A stretch of DNA of 64,000 nucleotides from an uncultured Paracoccaceae bacterium (GTDB taxonomy: Bacteria > Pseudomonadota > Alphaproteobacteria > Rhodobacterales > Rhodobacteraceae), in assembly GCA_947489325.1 (NCBI GenBank), contig CANLDA010000013.1:47221-111220 (forward strand), read 5' to 3'. The translations under genes and the position numbers were made by a program. The first letter of the stretch is position 1. Every line of letters begins with the position of its first letter. The notes beneath the pieces were generated by a model. The model searched no databases, was not told the origin of the DNA, and was given only the letters and a program-made list of their open reading frames with translations. Shown here piece by piece: positions 8,201 through 16,836 of this stretch.

Positions 8201-8515
8201 CTATTCCCCGATATCCTTCATGCGTTCCGATATATCGCCCGCAATACGCTCGTATAGGGCGGCTTGCTTGTCTCTGGGTGAGCCCGGTTGAGGGCTTCTC
8301 CGTCGGATTCGTTTGGCGAGCCAGAATAGCATTCGGGCTGCGGGGTCGCTGATGTTTTCCGGGACTGGCGCGGGGTAGTTTTCTTCAAGGACGGCAACGA
8401 CCTCAGCGTTCATGCTACGGTGGTTGCTCTCGGCTGCAAGCCGTATCCGGTCACGAAGGCCATCTGGCAATCGTACGATGAACTTATCCTGATTTTGAGC
8501 GCTTTGTTCTGACAT
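8201..8515 (-). CDS. Arc-family ribbon-helix-helix DNA-binding protein A
   Basis: A 104-residue protein from the ATG at 8515. The N-terminal segment KFIVRLPDGLRDRIRLAAES followed by NHRSMNAEVVAVLEENY is the Arc/MetJ ribbon-helix-helix fold: the beta strand FIVRLP reads DNA and the two helices dimerise. A basic tail of 45 residues follows (LAKRIRRRSPQPGSP). A longer frame open to 8764 runs over the divergent gene and is not credible. It is transcribed away from a second RHH gene at 8601 across an 85-bp gap with two palindromes, suggesting mutual or auto-regulation. Confidence 0.85.
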   Translation of the reverse strand: MSEQSAQNQDKFIVRLPDGLRDRIRLAAESNHRSMNAEVVAVLEENYPAPVPENISDPAARMLFWLAKRIRRRSPQPGSPRDKQAALYERIAGDISERMKDIGE

Positions 8516-8517
8516 GG

Positions 8518-8530
8518 TGGCACTGTGCCA
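8518..8530. promoter_or_regulatory. Palindrome TGGCACTGTGCCA, putative RHH operator 1
   Basis: Inverted repeat TGGCAC-T-GTGCCA, three bases upstream of the start of RHH protein A and therefore over its translation start region. It shares the TGGC/GCCA core with the second palindrome 20 bp further on. Confidence 0.5.
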
Positions 8531-8550
8531 TAAATATGGATTGACGCAAT

Positions 8551-8567
8551 AGTGGCTAAGTGCCACT
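8551..8567. promoter_or_regulatory. Palindrome AGTGGCTAAGTGCCACT, putative RHH operator 2
   Basis: Inverted repeat AGTGGC with a five-base spacer. TTGACG at 8541-8546 is a fair -35 for the plus-strand RHH gene, and the palindrome would cover the spacer and -10, so binding should repress that promoter. Confidence 0.5.
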
Positions 8568-8600
8568 AAAGGGGGTGTAGTTTCAACCTGGAGGCGTTTC

Positions 8601-8795
8601 ATGAACAGTCGTAAACCAATGCAGCTACGGCTTCCGCAAGAGCTCAAAGAGTGGATCAAGGCGGAGTCAGATCGCAATGGAAACTCCCAAAATTCAGAAG
8701 TGATCTGCGCCATTCGCGCGGCGAAGGACAGACGTTCTGCACCTAGTGCATTTGGGAAAATCACTATGGATCAGTGTGATAATGCGCGTTGTTAA
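8601..8795 (+). CDS. Arc-family ribbon-helix-helix DNA-binding protein B
   Basis: A 64-residue protein: MQLRLPQELKEWIKAESDRN followed by GNSQNSEVICAIRAAKDRR is a minimal Arc-type ribbon-helix-helix. GGAGG at 8589-8593 gives a good ribosome site. It is followed at 8820 by the small integrase companion and the integrase itself in the same direction, so it probably belongs to the integrase operon and may act as a regulator or excision-directionality type protein; that role is inferred. The C-terminal 15 residues are polar and outside the fold. Confidence 0.8.
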   Translation: MNSRKPMQLRLPQELKEWIKAESDRNGNSQNSEVICAIRAAKDRRSAPSAFGKITMDQCDNARC

Positions 8796-8819
8796 CAAGG
8801 TGAGAGAGGTGCCAATACG

Positions 8820-9011
8820 ATGACCAAAGCAAGTGTACAGACAAAGGCGAAACAGGCAGCCTCGGCCTTCATCCGCGAGGCACGGGAGGCAGGTTGGCAA
8901 CGCGCGAAGTTCGAAATCAAGCCTGATGGCAGTGTCATCGTCGATGCCAATATGGTCGCGCCAGAGGCGGCGGACGACTTTCTCAACAGTGACCTGAGAA
9001 TGGGCGAATGA
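8820..9011 (+). CDS. Small protein translationally coupled to the integrase
   Basis: A 63-residue protein (KAKQAASAFIREAREAGWQR, then AKFEIKPDGSVIVDANMVAP) with a helix followed by a short beta hairpin. Its stop overlaps the integrase start (ATGA at 9008-9011). From memory, similar short frames often precede tyrosine integrases in rhodobacteral islands; their role is unknown. The size and coupling would suit an excisionase or accessory factor, but there is no recognisable winged-helix or HTH motif. Confidence 0.65.
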   Translation: MTKASVQTKAKQAASAFIREAREAGWQRAKFEIKPDGSVIVDANMVAPEAADDFLNSDLRMGE

Positions 9012-10039
9012 CTCGCAAGAGCTTGCCCAAATACGTCTACAATGACCGGGGGTATCTCCGGTTCATCCGGCGTTCGCGCGGTATCTCGGTCATGATGCAC
9101 GAGGAAGCGGGCACGCCGGAATTTTGGGATCATTACAATCGCCTGCTGAAAGGAAAACCAGCGCCTGCGCCGGTCAAACGCAATTTTGAGGCGTTGATCC
9201 TTAGCTACTACGAGAGCGACGCCTACAAGAAGCTGAAGCCTCGGACGAGGTCCGATTATCGGCGGTATATCAGCCACATTCGTGAAATCTGGGCCGACAA
9301 AGACCCGGCCAGGATCGAAACCCATCACATTTATGAGTTGCACCGGGCCAATGCGGATCATTGGCGGCAAGCCAACTATCTTGTCCAGGTCATGGTCGTC
9401 TTGATGAATCACGCCCGGTTGATCGGCTTCATCAAGAAAGAGCACGGCAATCCGGCAAAGGGCATACCGCTTTTCAAGCAGCAGAGCGATGGCTGGGAGC
9501 CTTGGCCAGATGATGTTCGCGCCGAGTTCGAAGCACTGGCTTCAAAGAGGGCGCGGCTGGTCTACGAGCTTTGCGTTGGCACAGGCCAGCGTATTGGCGA
9601 TGTCGTGAAGATGAAGTGGGTACACTTTTCCGATGAAGGTTTCGATTTCACGCAGGGAAAAACTGACAAGCCGCTTTGGATCCCACTTACCGACCGCCTG
9701 CAAGCCCATCTCGACGGGCTTGCACGAACAGACGGCACTGTTGTGACCGACGCCAAGGGTCGACCGGTGAGCTACCGGATCGTTGCCGAGGAAATGCGTG
9801 CCATCAAAAAGAAGATGAAGAACGAGAAGGCGAGCTACTACAAAACCCACGGGCTCAGGAAAAACGCGACGATCGAGCTCTATTTGGCAGGATGTGATGA
9901 CGAGATGGTCAAGGCTGTCACAGGTCACTCAGGCGTTGAGATGCTGAAAAAGTACGGTGGGCCGATCCGGCAAAGAGAGCTCGCGAAGCGCGCTCAAGAG
10001 GCAAGAAATCAAATGGAACGAAGCAAGACCGAAACGTGA
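9008..10039 (+). CDS. Tyrosine recombinase / phage-type integrase
   Basis: A 343-residue site-specific recombinase. The catalytic set is visible: Arg195 in GTGQRIGDVV, Lys219 likely in the beta hairpin (FTQGKTDKP), His281-x-x-Arg284 in HGLRKNATIE, His307 in VTGHSGVEML and nucleophile Tyr316 in KKYGG. The N-terminal half (about 60-155) is the core-binding SAM-like domain. It would integrate and excise the element at the 3' end of the tRNA-Cys gene, which begins 68 bp after its stop codon. It is coupled to the small gene upstream. Length and motif spacing indicate an intact enzyme. Confidence 0.93.
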   Translation: MTRKSLPKYVYNDRGYLRFIRRSRGISVMMHEEAGTPEFWDHYNRLLKGKPAPAPVKRNFEALILSYYESDAYKKLKPRTRSDYRRYISHIREIWADKDPARIETHHIYELHRANADHWRQANYLVQVMVVLMNHARLIGFIKKEHGNPAKGIPLFKQQSDGWEPWPDDVRAEFEALASKRARLVYELCVGTGQRIGDVVKMKWVHFSDEGFDFTQGKTDKPLWIPLTDRLQAHLDGLARTDGTVVTDAKGRPVSYRIVAEEMRAIKKKMKNEKASYYKTHGLRKNATIELYLAGCDDEMVKAVTGHSGVEMLKKYGGPIRQRELAKRAQEARNQMERSKTET

Positions 10040-10107
10040 AAGTTTCAACGGTTGTTTCAAAAATGGCAGTGAAGGAGAGGTAGGATGACGCAAGTCATTG
10101 ATTTTAT

Positions 10108-10181
10108 TGGAGGCGAGTACCGGAATCGAACCGGTGTACACGGATTTGCAATCCGCTGCATAACCACTCTACCAACTCGCC
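10108..10181 (-). tRNA. tRNA-Cys (anticodon GCA), CCA encoded
   Basis: The minus strand reads a full cloverleaf: acceptor stem GGCGAGT pairing with ACTCGCC, anticodon stem GCGGA/TCCGT around the loop TTGCAAA with anticodon GCA, and T arm CCGGTTCGATTCCGG. The discriminator is T at 10111 and CCA follows at 10108-10110. Length is 74 nt with CCA. Its 3' end faces the integrase, as expected of an integration target. Confidence 0.95.
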
Positions 10182-10323
10182 GCCGTGTGGAATATTCGGG
10201 GCAATAGCTTATCTCAAAACGCTCTGCAAGAGGAGTCTGTCACCTTTTGTGGTCGATGGCGTTGCTCCGCCCTCCGGATTGTGGCAAGACAGGGCAACCC
10301 GACTCTGAACGAACGAGTTTAGC

Positions 10324-10977
10324 ATGACTGATTACACTTCTCGCCGCACCACTATGGTTGATACACAGGTCCGTCCTTCGGATGTGACCAAATTTCCAAT
10401 CATTAATGCAATGCTGTCTGTCCCGCGCGAGGCTTTTGTGCCGCAAGCGCAGCGGGAGACAGCTTATGCAGGGGAAAACCTGCCAGTGGATGAGGGGCGT
10501 GTTTTGCTTGAGCCGCGTACTTTGGCGAAGATGCTGGATGCGCTGGACATTCAAAATGATGAGATGGTTCTCGATATCGGGTGCGGTCTTGGGTATTCCT
10601 CAGCGGTGATTGCGCATATTGCCGAAGCTGTGGTTGCAGTAGATGACAATGAAGAGCGCATTGAAGAAGCTCAGCAAATTCTGTCGGATACTGGTGCAGA
10701 CAATGTGATTTTGCATCAGGCCGCGCTGAGCGAAGGCGCGGCCGCACATGGTCCTTATGATGCGATCATCCTGCAAGGCGCTGTTGAGCATTTGCCTGAC
10801 AGTCTTGTGGCGCAGCTCAAAGAGGGGGGGCGTATTGCGTGCCTTTTCCAAGAGGGCGCGCTGGGTGTTGTCCGTATCGGATATCTGTTGGATGGCGAAC
10901 TGAATTGGCGCTATTCTTTTAATGCAGGTGCACCGGTTCTTCCGGGGTTTGAAAAGCATCACGCCTTTACGTTGTGA
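10324..10977 (+). CDS. Protein-L-isoaspartate O-methyltransferase family protein
   Basis: A 217-residue SAM-dependent methyltransferase of the PCMT type. The N-terminal part has MVDTQVRPSDVTKFPIINAM and a repair-enzyme-like region (VPREAFVPQ), followed by motif I (VLDIGCGLGYSSAVIA), an acidic residue at the end of strand 2 (VVAVDDNEER) and YDAIILQGAVEHLP. Family members repair isoaspartyl residues, but some alphaproteobacterial members before tolC are only related proteins, so the substrate is open. It is followed 69 bp later by tolC in the same direction. Confidence 0.8.
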   Translation: MTDYTSRRTTMVDTQVRPSDVTKFPIINAMLSVPREAFVPQAQRETAYAGENLPVDEGRVLLEPRTLAKMLDALDIQNDEMVLDIGCGLGYSSAVIAHIAEAVVAVDDNEERIEEAQQILSDTGADNVILHQAALSEGAAAHGPYDAIILQGAVEHLPDSLVAQLKEGGRIACLFQEGALGVVRIGYLLDGELNWRYSFNAGAPVLPGFEKHHAFTL

Positions 10978-11046
10978 TCTTTCTGCGACGGGATTGACGC
11001 GCCGTCACGTATAGACTGATGTCGGCCGAACAAGGATAAGCAAGAC

Positions 11047-12459
11047 ATGAGTTTCAAGCATAAGATTTTGGCATATTCCACCGCATTGGCTTTGGGGCTA
11101 ATGGCACCTGTTGGCGCGATTGCTGACACGCTTGGGGATGCGCTGGCGAATGCTTATAAACACAGCGGCCTTCTGGATCAGAACCGAGCGTTGTTGCGCG
11201 CAGCAGATGAAGATGTTGCCGCAACCTATGCCTTGTTACGTCCCATCATCAACTGGAGCACGTCTGTCGAGCATAGCTTTTCGCGTTTTTCGTCAGCGTC
11301 GACTTTGGGAATAACAACGCGATCAGATTCAACTACTGCAACCGTGGCCATTGCTGCACAGCTTTTGTTGTATGACGCCGGGGCATCCCGTTATTCGGTT
11401 GAGGCGGCAAAAGAAACCGTGCTTGCCACACGCCAGACGTTGATCAATGTAGAGCAACAAGTTTTGTTGTCGGCTGTTCAGGCCTTTATGAATGTACGCC
11501 GCGATACGGAAATCGTGGCCTTGCGTGAGAACAATCTGCGGCTTTTGTCGCGGGAGTTACAGGCGGCCAAAGACCGCTTTGAGGTTGGCGAAGTCACCCG
11601 TACGGATGTGTCTTTGGCAGAGGCCGCCCTTGCAGGGGCGCGGGCTGAACTGGCGGTTGCGCGCGGCAATTTGGTTGCTTCGCAGGAATTCTATGGCGCT
11701 GCGGTTGGACATAAACCAGGCGCGCTTACACCGCCGTCTCGTTTGCCACAGACTGCCAATTCCGTCGATGCTGCCAAGGCGCTGGCCGTGACCCGTCATC
11801 CGAATCTGGTTGAAATTCAACATTCCATTTCTGCCGCTGAATTCGCGGTGAAACGTGCACGTGCACAGATGAGACCGTCTGTCAGTCTGAACGGGGCCTT
11901 GTCGGCGGTGGAAACGCATGATTCTTCGAACTTCACTCAGGGCGGATCGGTGTCGATTGATTTGACACAGCCAATTTATCAAGGTGGCCAGTTGTCTGCT
12001 TTGCTGCGTCGGGCGATGCATCAGAGAGATGCAACGCGGGCAGGGTTGCATGTCACTCGTCACAATATCGAACAGCAGGTTGGCACCGCTTGGGCCAACC
12101 TTCGGGCAACGCGCGCACAACGCGAAGCCAGTGAACGTCAGATTCGCGCAGCACGGCTGGCATTTCAAGGTGTCCGCGAAGAAGCCACGTTGGGATCGCG
12201 TACCACATTGGATGTTCTCGATGCCGAGCAAACTCTTCTGGATGCCGAGGCAAGTCGAATCACTGCACGCTCTAACGAGTTTGTTGCCGCCTATACTTTG
12301 CTATCGTCGATGGGATTGTTGACCGCAGAGCATTTGAATTTGCAAGTCGAGCAATATGACCCTGCTGCCTATTATAATCAGGTGAAAAAGGCCCCTGCGA
12401 TCATCAGCAAGCGCGGAAAACGTCTGGATAAGGTTCTGCGCCGCTTAGGCAAAGAGTAA
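11047..12459 (+). CDS. tolC: TolC-family outer membrane efflux protein
   Basis: A 470-residue outer-membrane channel subunit. An N-terminal signal peptide (about 1-26, LGLMAPVGAIA) is followed by two repeats of the OEP domain: long helices with heptad patterns (LRENNLRLLSRELQAAKDRF, EVGEVTRTDVSLAEAALAGA; second repeat VGTAWANLRATRAQREAS, LGSRTTLDVLDAEQTLLDAE). The GEVTRTDV and GSRTTLDVLDAEQTLLDAE segments are hallmarks of TolC in alphaproteobacteria. It forms the trimeric exit duct for type I secretion and RND/MFS efflux. It lies between the PCMT-like gene and the PopZ-like gene. Confidence 0.93.
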   Translation: MSFKHKILAYSTALALGLMAPVGAIADTLGDALANAYKHSGLLDQNRALLRAADEDVAATYALLRPIINWSTSVEHSFSRFSSASTLGITTRSDSTTATVAIAAQLLLYDAGASRYSVEAAKETVLATRQTLINVEQQVLLSAVQAFMNVRRDTEIVALRENNLRLLSRELQAAKDRFEVGEVTRTDVSLAEAALAGARAELAVARGNLVASQEFYGAAVGHKPGALTPPSRLPQTANSVDAAKALAVTRHPNLVEIQHSISAAEFAVKRARAQMRPSVSLNGALSAVETHDSSNFTQGGSVSIDLTQPIYQGGQLSALLRRAMHQRDATRAGLHVTRHNIEQQVGTAWANLRATRAQREASERQIRAARLAFQGVREEATLGSRTTLDVLDAEQTLLDAEASRITARSNEFVAAYTLLSSMGLLTAEHLNLQVEQYDPAAYYNQVKKAPAIISKRGKRLDKVLRRLGKE

Positions 12460-12520
12460 GGTATTTTTCCTATCTGTTGTGCGATGGCCCGGCACGGTTT
12501 AGACTTGTGCCGAGGTAAGA

Positions 12521-13867
12521 GTGGTATTTTCAATGTCTGATCCGGCAAAAAATTCGGAAATCGAAGATGTTCTGTCTTCAATCCGTCGACTTGTTTCTGG
12601 CAACGGTGGTGGCGCTGCTGGTGGGATGCCTTCGATGCGTCGCGCGGACCCGCCTTTGACACAAAAGGCGACGTCTCAAGTCCCTGTTGTCCAGGAGTTT
12701 GTAGAACAAGAGCCTTTGCCAAAGGTGACGCGAGAGCCTGCGCCCGTGGCAGAACGACTTGTTTTGACACCGTCCTTGCGTGTGGAAGAACAGGATGACT
12801 TTTACGAAGAGATTGCCGAGTCAGCGCCGGAAATGACCGACCAAGACATGCCCGAGACCACCAGTTTAGAGCATGACGTAAATGACCAAGATGAGGTGGC
12901 ATCACACGTGGATGATGCAGAGGTCGAGGCCGAAGAGGCCCTAACCACATTCCTGCAAAACGCTGTTTTTGCGCCAGAGAGCGAAGAGAATACGGCCGAT
13001 TTGGGTGCGGAAGAAGAAGAGGTATCTGAAACCACAGAAAAAGCGGATCACGCAGAAGACCTCTCTGATGAAGACGATCATCCCGAAGAAGCAGCCGATC
13101 AGCAATGGCAAGAACCCGAGGTCGAAACAGCGTCTGAGACACCGCATCCTGATGAAGCGCATCACCATGAGCCGCATCAGGATGACGCTTACGAGACCGA
13201 CTCTTACAGCGCGGAAGAGCCAGTTGAGGCAGTTTTGTCAGACGCGATTGATAATCTTGATGTGCCCAACGACGTGACGGCGGAAACACCGCAACAAGAC
13301 ACTGGGCAAGACGCACAAGACGCGGATCAGCCAGACGAAGACCCAACAACCGATGAAATGATGTCAGAGGCGCCCGAAGGGGACGCTGAAGAGGCGCTTA
13401 GCGTGCCAGATGATTTTGCTGAATCAGAGGCGCCAGAGATCGAGGCACGCCTCGAAGGGTGGCGAACATATCAGGCAGAGGCAGTCGAAACACCCTATGA
13501 GCCAGATGAGCCGGGCGACAGCGATTATGCAGGCAGTCCAGTTGAAACGCTGGAATGGCAAGACCATGCGACGGATGATGATGACAGCCTGCATGATAAC
13601 GCACCAGAAGCCGATCTCGCGGATCTGGCGGGTAACCTTCAACACGAGGCTGAGGACATCGCCGAAGCGGTTTATGATCGTGTAGAGGACGAGCTTGCCG
13701 ATATAGAGGCAGACACCTTTGTCGACGAGGAAGTGTTGCGCGAAATGGTCAGCGACATTGTGCGTCAAGAACTTCAAGGGGCTTTGGGCGAACGCATCAC
13801 ACGGAATGTGCGTAAATTGGTGCGCCGTGAAATCCACCGGGCCCTTGCTGCGCATGATCTGGACTAA
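12521..13867 (+). CDS. PopZ-like (DUF2497-type) very acidic polar protein
   Basis: A 448-residue protein whose N-terminus (MSDPAKNSEIEDVLSSIRRL) and C-terminus (VLREMVSDIVRQELQGALGE, then KLVRREIHRALA) resemble the two conserved ends of PopZ/DUF2497 proteins, separated by about 350 residues of highly acidic, Glu/Asp/Ala-rich low-complexity sequence. In PopZ such a linker drives condensate formation at the cell pole and the C-terminal helices oligomerise. Two starts are possible: GTG at 12521, well spaced from GAGGTAA, or ATG at 12533, which matches the family N-terminus. The length is far above Caulobacter PopZ (under 200 residues). PopZ function is inferred. Confidence 0.65.
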   Translation: MVFSMSDPAKNSEIEDVLSSIRRLVSGNGGGAAGGMPSMRRADPPLTQKATSQVPVVQEFVEQEPLPKVTREPAPVAERLVLTPSLRVEEQDDFYEEIAESAPEMTDQDMPETTSLEHDVNDQDEVASHVDDAEVEAEEALTTFLQNAVFAPESEENTADLGAEEEEVSETTEKADHAEDLSDEDDHPEEAADQQWQEPEVETASETPHPDEAHHHEPHQDDAYETDSYSAEEPVEAVLSDAIDNLDVPNDVTAETPQQDTGQDAQDADQPDEDPTTDEMMSEAPEGDAEEALSVPDDFAESEAPEIEARLEGWRTYQAEAVETPYEPDEPGDSDYAGSPVETLEWQDHATDDDDSLHDNAPEADLADLAGNLQHEAEDIAEAVYDRVEDELADIEADTFVDEEVLREMVSDIVRQELQGALGERITRNVRKLVRREIHRALAAHDLD

Positions 13868-13882
13868 TCCAACCGCTCAATC

Positions 13883-14452
13883 ATGAATACACCTGCGCAT
13901 CTTTTGCTGGGCGGAGCCGTTTTTTCGCGGCCCGGTCAAAAGCATCTTCTTATGGCGGCGCTTGCAGGTGCGATTTTGCCGGACTTGTCGCTTTATCTTA
14001 TGGCCGGAGTATCCTTGTTCATTTTGGACATCCCTGCGCGGGTGGTCTTTGATGAGCTTTATTTTTCAACCACTTGGCAGACCGTTTTTGCCATTGATAA
14101 TTCATTTGTGATCTGGGGCGCATTGCTGGGGCTTGCCGTTTGGCGCAGAATAGCATGGGCAAAGATGTTGTGCGGGGCAGCGCTGTTGCATCTGGCATGC
14201 GATTTGCCTTTGCATCATGACGATGGGCGTGCACATTTCTGGCCCTTGACCAATTGGGTGTTCGAAAGCCCGCTTAGTTATTGGGACAGCGGCCACCACG
14301 CCGGGCTAATCGCGCCCGGTGAAGGTGTTATTGGTGCGGGGGCCGCAGTAATCTTGTTTCAGCGTTTCACGGATATCAAGTTACGGTTGCTGATTACGGT
14401 CTTACTGGCAGCGGAGATTTGGGTGATCTGGCAGTGGTTTCGCTTTTTCTGA
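13883..14452 (+). CDS. YdjM/DUF457-type membrane metal-dependent hydrolase-like protein
   Basis: A 189-residue membrane protein with about four hydrophobic segments. Conserved polar residues lie where this family places them: His in MNTPAHLLLG, Asp in ILPDLSLYL, HLACDLPLHHDDGRAHFWPL and the GHHAGL segment, probably a metal site at the membrane face. The biochemical reaction of the family is not established. Its 3' end overlaps the 3' end of the convergent NrtS-like gene by 51 bp. It is placed 16 bp after the PopZ-like gene and could be cotranscribed. Confidence 0.7.
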   Translation: MNTPAHLLLGGAVFSRPGQKHLLMAALAGAILPDLSLYLMAGVSLFILDIPARVVFDELYFSTTWQTVFAIDNSFVIWGALLGLAVWRRIAWAKMLCGAALLHLACDLPLHHDDGRAHFWPLTNWVFESPLSYWDSGHHAGLIAPGEGVIGAGAAVILFQRFTDIKLRLLITVLLAAEIWVIWQWFRFF

Positions 14453-14686
14453 GGCCATCAGACGTGCAGTGCAGTCCCGACCGGCCATGACAGCACTGTA
14501 GGTAGAGACGCAATAGGGCACCCCATAGCTGATGATCGCCTTGAACACATCGGATATCACCAATGTGCCAAACATGGCTCTGTCGGCATAATTGATAATC
14601 GCAAAAAGCGTTCCGACAATCAGGGCAACCTTGGTTGCGCGTCGTCGTACGGATGCCATCATCGCCTCGTGAAGAAATTGGTTCAT
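14402..14686 (-). CDS. nrtS: NrtS-like small membrane protein
   Basis: A 94-residue protein with two hydrophobic segments: VALIVGTLFAIINYADRAMF and, after a short polar link, VFKAIISYGVPYCVSTYSAV. The spacing and the VGT...IN..D and PYCVSTYSAV motifs are those of NrtS, a small protein implicated in nitrate/nitrite transport in marine bacteria. The C-terminal tail is polar. It stands alone on the minus strand and overlaps the end of the convergent YdjM-like gene by 51 bp. Family membership looks good; transport of nitrate here is inferred from the family. Confidence 0.7.
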   Translation of the reverse strand: MNQFLHEAMMASVRRRATKVALIVGTLFAIINYADRAMFGTLVISDVFKAIISYGVPYCVSTYSAVMAGRDCTARLMASEKAKPLPDHPNLRCQ

Positions 14687-14916
14687 TGCGCGCCCTTTTT
14701 TGTCCGTGCCTTCAAAAAGAGGTTCAAACGCCCTAATTTTGCGTAAAGCATGTTAAAAACTTGTGTGCTAGTGCTCTGCAAAACAACTCTGATGTGTTCA
14801 CAAAAGCGAGAGCACTGCCAAAACCGGTTTTTCTTCCTATATCCCTTGCAAATCCTCGCGCCAAATGGCACGCGACTATTCCAGAACCGCCACACGTGAA
14901 TCCAAGGGGAGCCACC
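14687..14916. promoter_or_regulatory. Upstream region of ilvD
   Basis: A 230-bp gap between divergent genes. It contains an 8-bp inverted repeat AGTGCTCT/AGAGCACT (14770-14777, 14809-14816) enclosing TGTGTTCACA, and a palindrome AAAACCGGTTTT near 14821. Whether these regulate ilvD is unknown. A frame open from 14761 into ilvD is not supported by any ribosome site; no riboswitch is recognised. Confidence 0.3.
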
Positions 14917-16764
14917 ATGCCAGACCTTCGTTCCAAAACATCGACTTTCGGCCGCCGCATGGCCGCTGCCCGTGCCCTATGGCGTGCAACAGGTATGGGA
15001 GATGATGACTTTGGCAAACCCATCGTTGCGGTTGTAAACTCCTTTACCCAATTTGTGCCGGGCCACGTCCACCTCAAAGACATGGGTCAACTCGTCGCCC
15101 GCGAAATCGAAAAAGCAGGCGGTGTTGCCAAGGAAATGAATACCATCGCCGTGGATGATGGCATTGCCATGGGCCACGATGGGATGCTTTATTCCCTGCC
15201 GTCACGTGAAGTCATTGCCGACAGTGTCGAATATATGGCCAATGCGCATTGCGTGGATGCATTGGTATGTATTTCCAACTGTGACAAGATCACCCCGGGT
15301 ATGTTGATGGCAGCGATGCGCCTGAACATTCCGGCGATCTTTGTTTCCGGTGGCCCGATGGAAGCAGGCAAAACCATTCTGTCGGATGGAGAGCATAAAT
15401 CTGACCTCGTGACTGCGATTGTTGGGGCGACAGATGACAAACGCACAGAGGATGAGGTGAAAGCACTGGAACGTTCTGCCTGTCCGACCTGTGGGTCGTG
15501 TTCGGGTATGTTTACCGCCAACTCGATGAATTGTCTGGCCGAGGCACTGGGCCTTGCGCTGCCGGGCAATGGATCACTGTTGGCCACCCACGCCAAACGA
15601 CGCGCACTGTTTGAGGATGCTGGCCACAAGATCGTTGAATTGGCCGAGCGTTGGTACAAACACGGCGACGAAACCGCATTGCCACGCGGTATCGCAACCT
15701 TTGACGCTTTTGAAAACGCCATGGCGCTGGATATTGCGATGGGTGGGTCCACCAACACCGTGTTGCACCTGCTGGCGATTGCCCATGAAGGTGAGGTTGA
15801 TTTCACCATGGCCGACATGGATCGTCTGTCACGAGAAATTCCGCATCTGTGCAAGGTGGCGCCGTCCACTCCGAAATACCACATGGAAGATGTTCACCGC
15901 GCTGGCGGCATTGCCCGGATTTTGGGCGAGCTGGACCGCGAAGGCAAAATTCACCGCCACTGTGCCACGGTGCATGAAAAAGACATCGGTGCCTTTATCG
16001 ACAATTGGGATGTGCGCAAAACCGATAAAAACGCAGCGCATGACCTTTATATCGCCGCCCCCGGTGGCGTGCGCACGGTTGAGGCATTTAGCCAAAATCG
16101 CTCATACACCGAACTTGATATCGATATCGAAGACGGCTGTGTGCGCGATTTCGCTAACGCCTATTCCCAAGAGGGCGGGCTGTGCGTGCTGTTTGGCAAC
16201 TTGGCTGAACAAGGTTGCATCGTGAAAACCGCAGGCGTCATCAAAGAGATGTATGAATTCAAAGGCACTGCCAAGGTATTTGAATCCCAAGATGACGCGA
16301 TGAATGGCATTCTGCGGGGCGACGTCAAAGAAGGTTCTGTCGTGATCGTGCGCTATGAAGGCCCCAAAGGTGGCCCCGGTATGCAAGAAATGCTTTATCC
16401 GACGGCATATCTGAAATCCAAAGGGCTGGATAAAACCTGTGCCTTGGTGACGGATGGGCGTTTCTCGGGCGGCTCTGCTGGTTTGTCTATTGGCCACGTG
16501 TCACCGGAAGCCGCCGAAAAAGGGCTGATCGGTTTGGTTGAGGATGGCGACACCATCACGATTTCAATTCCGGAACGGTCGATCAACCTGAATGTCAGCG
16601 ATGAGGAAATCGCGCGCCGTCGGGCTGCACATCCACAAGCTGATAAAAAAGTATGGAAAGTTCTTGGTCGTCCGCGTGCAGTATCCACTGCGCTCAAGGC
16701 CTATGCCGCACATGTATCCAACGCATCTCTTGGCGCTGTGCGTCAACTTGACGAGGACGAGTGA
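14917..16764 (+). CDS. ilvD: Dihydroxy-acid dehydratase
   Basis: A 615-residue enzyme of branched-chain amino acid synthesis converting 2,3-dihydroxy-isovalerate and -methylvalerate to the 2-oxo acids. The start ATG at 14917 has AAGGGGA six bases upstream and gives the family's usual length (about 610-620). Iron-sulphur ligands are visible in [12 protein letters not shown] and [18 protein letters not shown]; the C-terminal DGRFSGGS motif is also present ([18 protein letters not shown]). A terminator hairpin follows at 16811. The gene stands alone on the plus strand, so it is probably monocistronic. Confidence 0.97.
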   Translation: MPDLRSKTSTFGRRMAAARALWRATGMGDDDFGKPIVAVVNSFTQFVPGHVHLKDMGQLVAREIEKAGGVAKEMNTIAVDDGIAMGHDGMLYSLPSREVIADSVEYMANAHCVDALVCISNCDKITPGMLMAAMRLNIPAIFVSGGPMEAGKTILSDGEHKSDLVTAIVGATDDKRTEDEVKALERSACPTCGSCSGMFTANSMNCLAEALGLALPGNGSLLATHAKRRALFEDAGHKIVELAERWYKHGDETALPRGIATFDAFENAMALDIAMGGSTNTVLHLLAIAHEGEVDFTMADMDRLSREIPHLCKVAPSTPKYHMEDVHRAGGIARILGELDREGKIHRHCATVHEKDIGAFIDNWDVRKTDKNAAHDLYIAAPGGVRTVEAFSQNRSYTELDIDIEDGCVRDFANAYSQEGGLCVLFGNLAEQGCIVKTAGVIKEMYEFKGTAKVFESQDDAMNGILRGDVKEGSVVIVRYEGPKGGPGMQEMLYPTAYLKSKGLDKTCALVTDGRFSGGSAGLSIGHVSPEAAEKGLIGLVEDGDTITISIPERSINLNVSDEEIARRRAAHPQADKKVWKVLGRPRAVSTALKAYAAHVSNASLGAVRQLDEDE

Positions 16765-16780
16765 CTGCTCCCTTCGCACA

Positions 16781-16812
16781 GCGAAGAAGGACCATAAGGG
16801 ACTGATGAGCGG
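16781..16812 (+). repeat. Single copy of the GCGAAGAAGGAC dispersed repeat
   Basis: This 32-bp stretch, between the ilvD stop and its terminator, matches with small changes the right arm of the long inverted repeat at 34847-34952: both start GCGAAGAAGGACC and end GGGACTGATGAGCGG. Two unlinked places carrying the same intergenic sequence point to a dispersed repeat family. Confidence 0.7.
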
Positions 16813-16836
16813 CGCACCAAGGTGCGCCGTTTTTAA
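16811..16836 (+). terminator. Rho-independent terminator after ilvD
   Basis: Perfect 8-bp stem GGCGCACC/GGTGCGCC with an AA loop followed by GTTTTTAATTT. It overlaps the end of the convergent thiolase gene at 16833. Confidence 0.85.

Larger units (their letters stand above)
1..10107. mobile_element. Right end of an integrated conjugative-type element at tRNA-Cys
   Basis: This segment carries conjugation-type genes (VirB3, VirB2, VirB1-like), cargo of lower GC, small DNA-binding regulators and a tyrosine integrase whose stop codon lies about 70 bp from the 3' end of tRNA-Cys. Integration into the 3' end of a tRNA gene with the integrase next to the junction is the usual arrangement of integrative elements. 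To the right of the tRNA the genes are chromosomal backbone. I found no second copy of the tRNA 3' end in the window, so the left attachment site must lie before position 1. The boundary at 10107 is inferred. Confidence 0.75.

Noticed and set aside
14761..14916. N-terminal extension or leader peptide of ilvD
   Set aside because: No ribosome site, and the family N-terminus starts at 14917 with a good Shine-Dalgarno; no run of branched-chain codons suggests attenuation.
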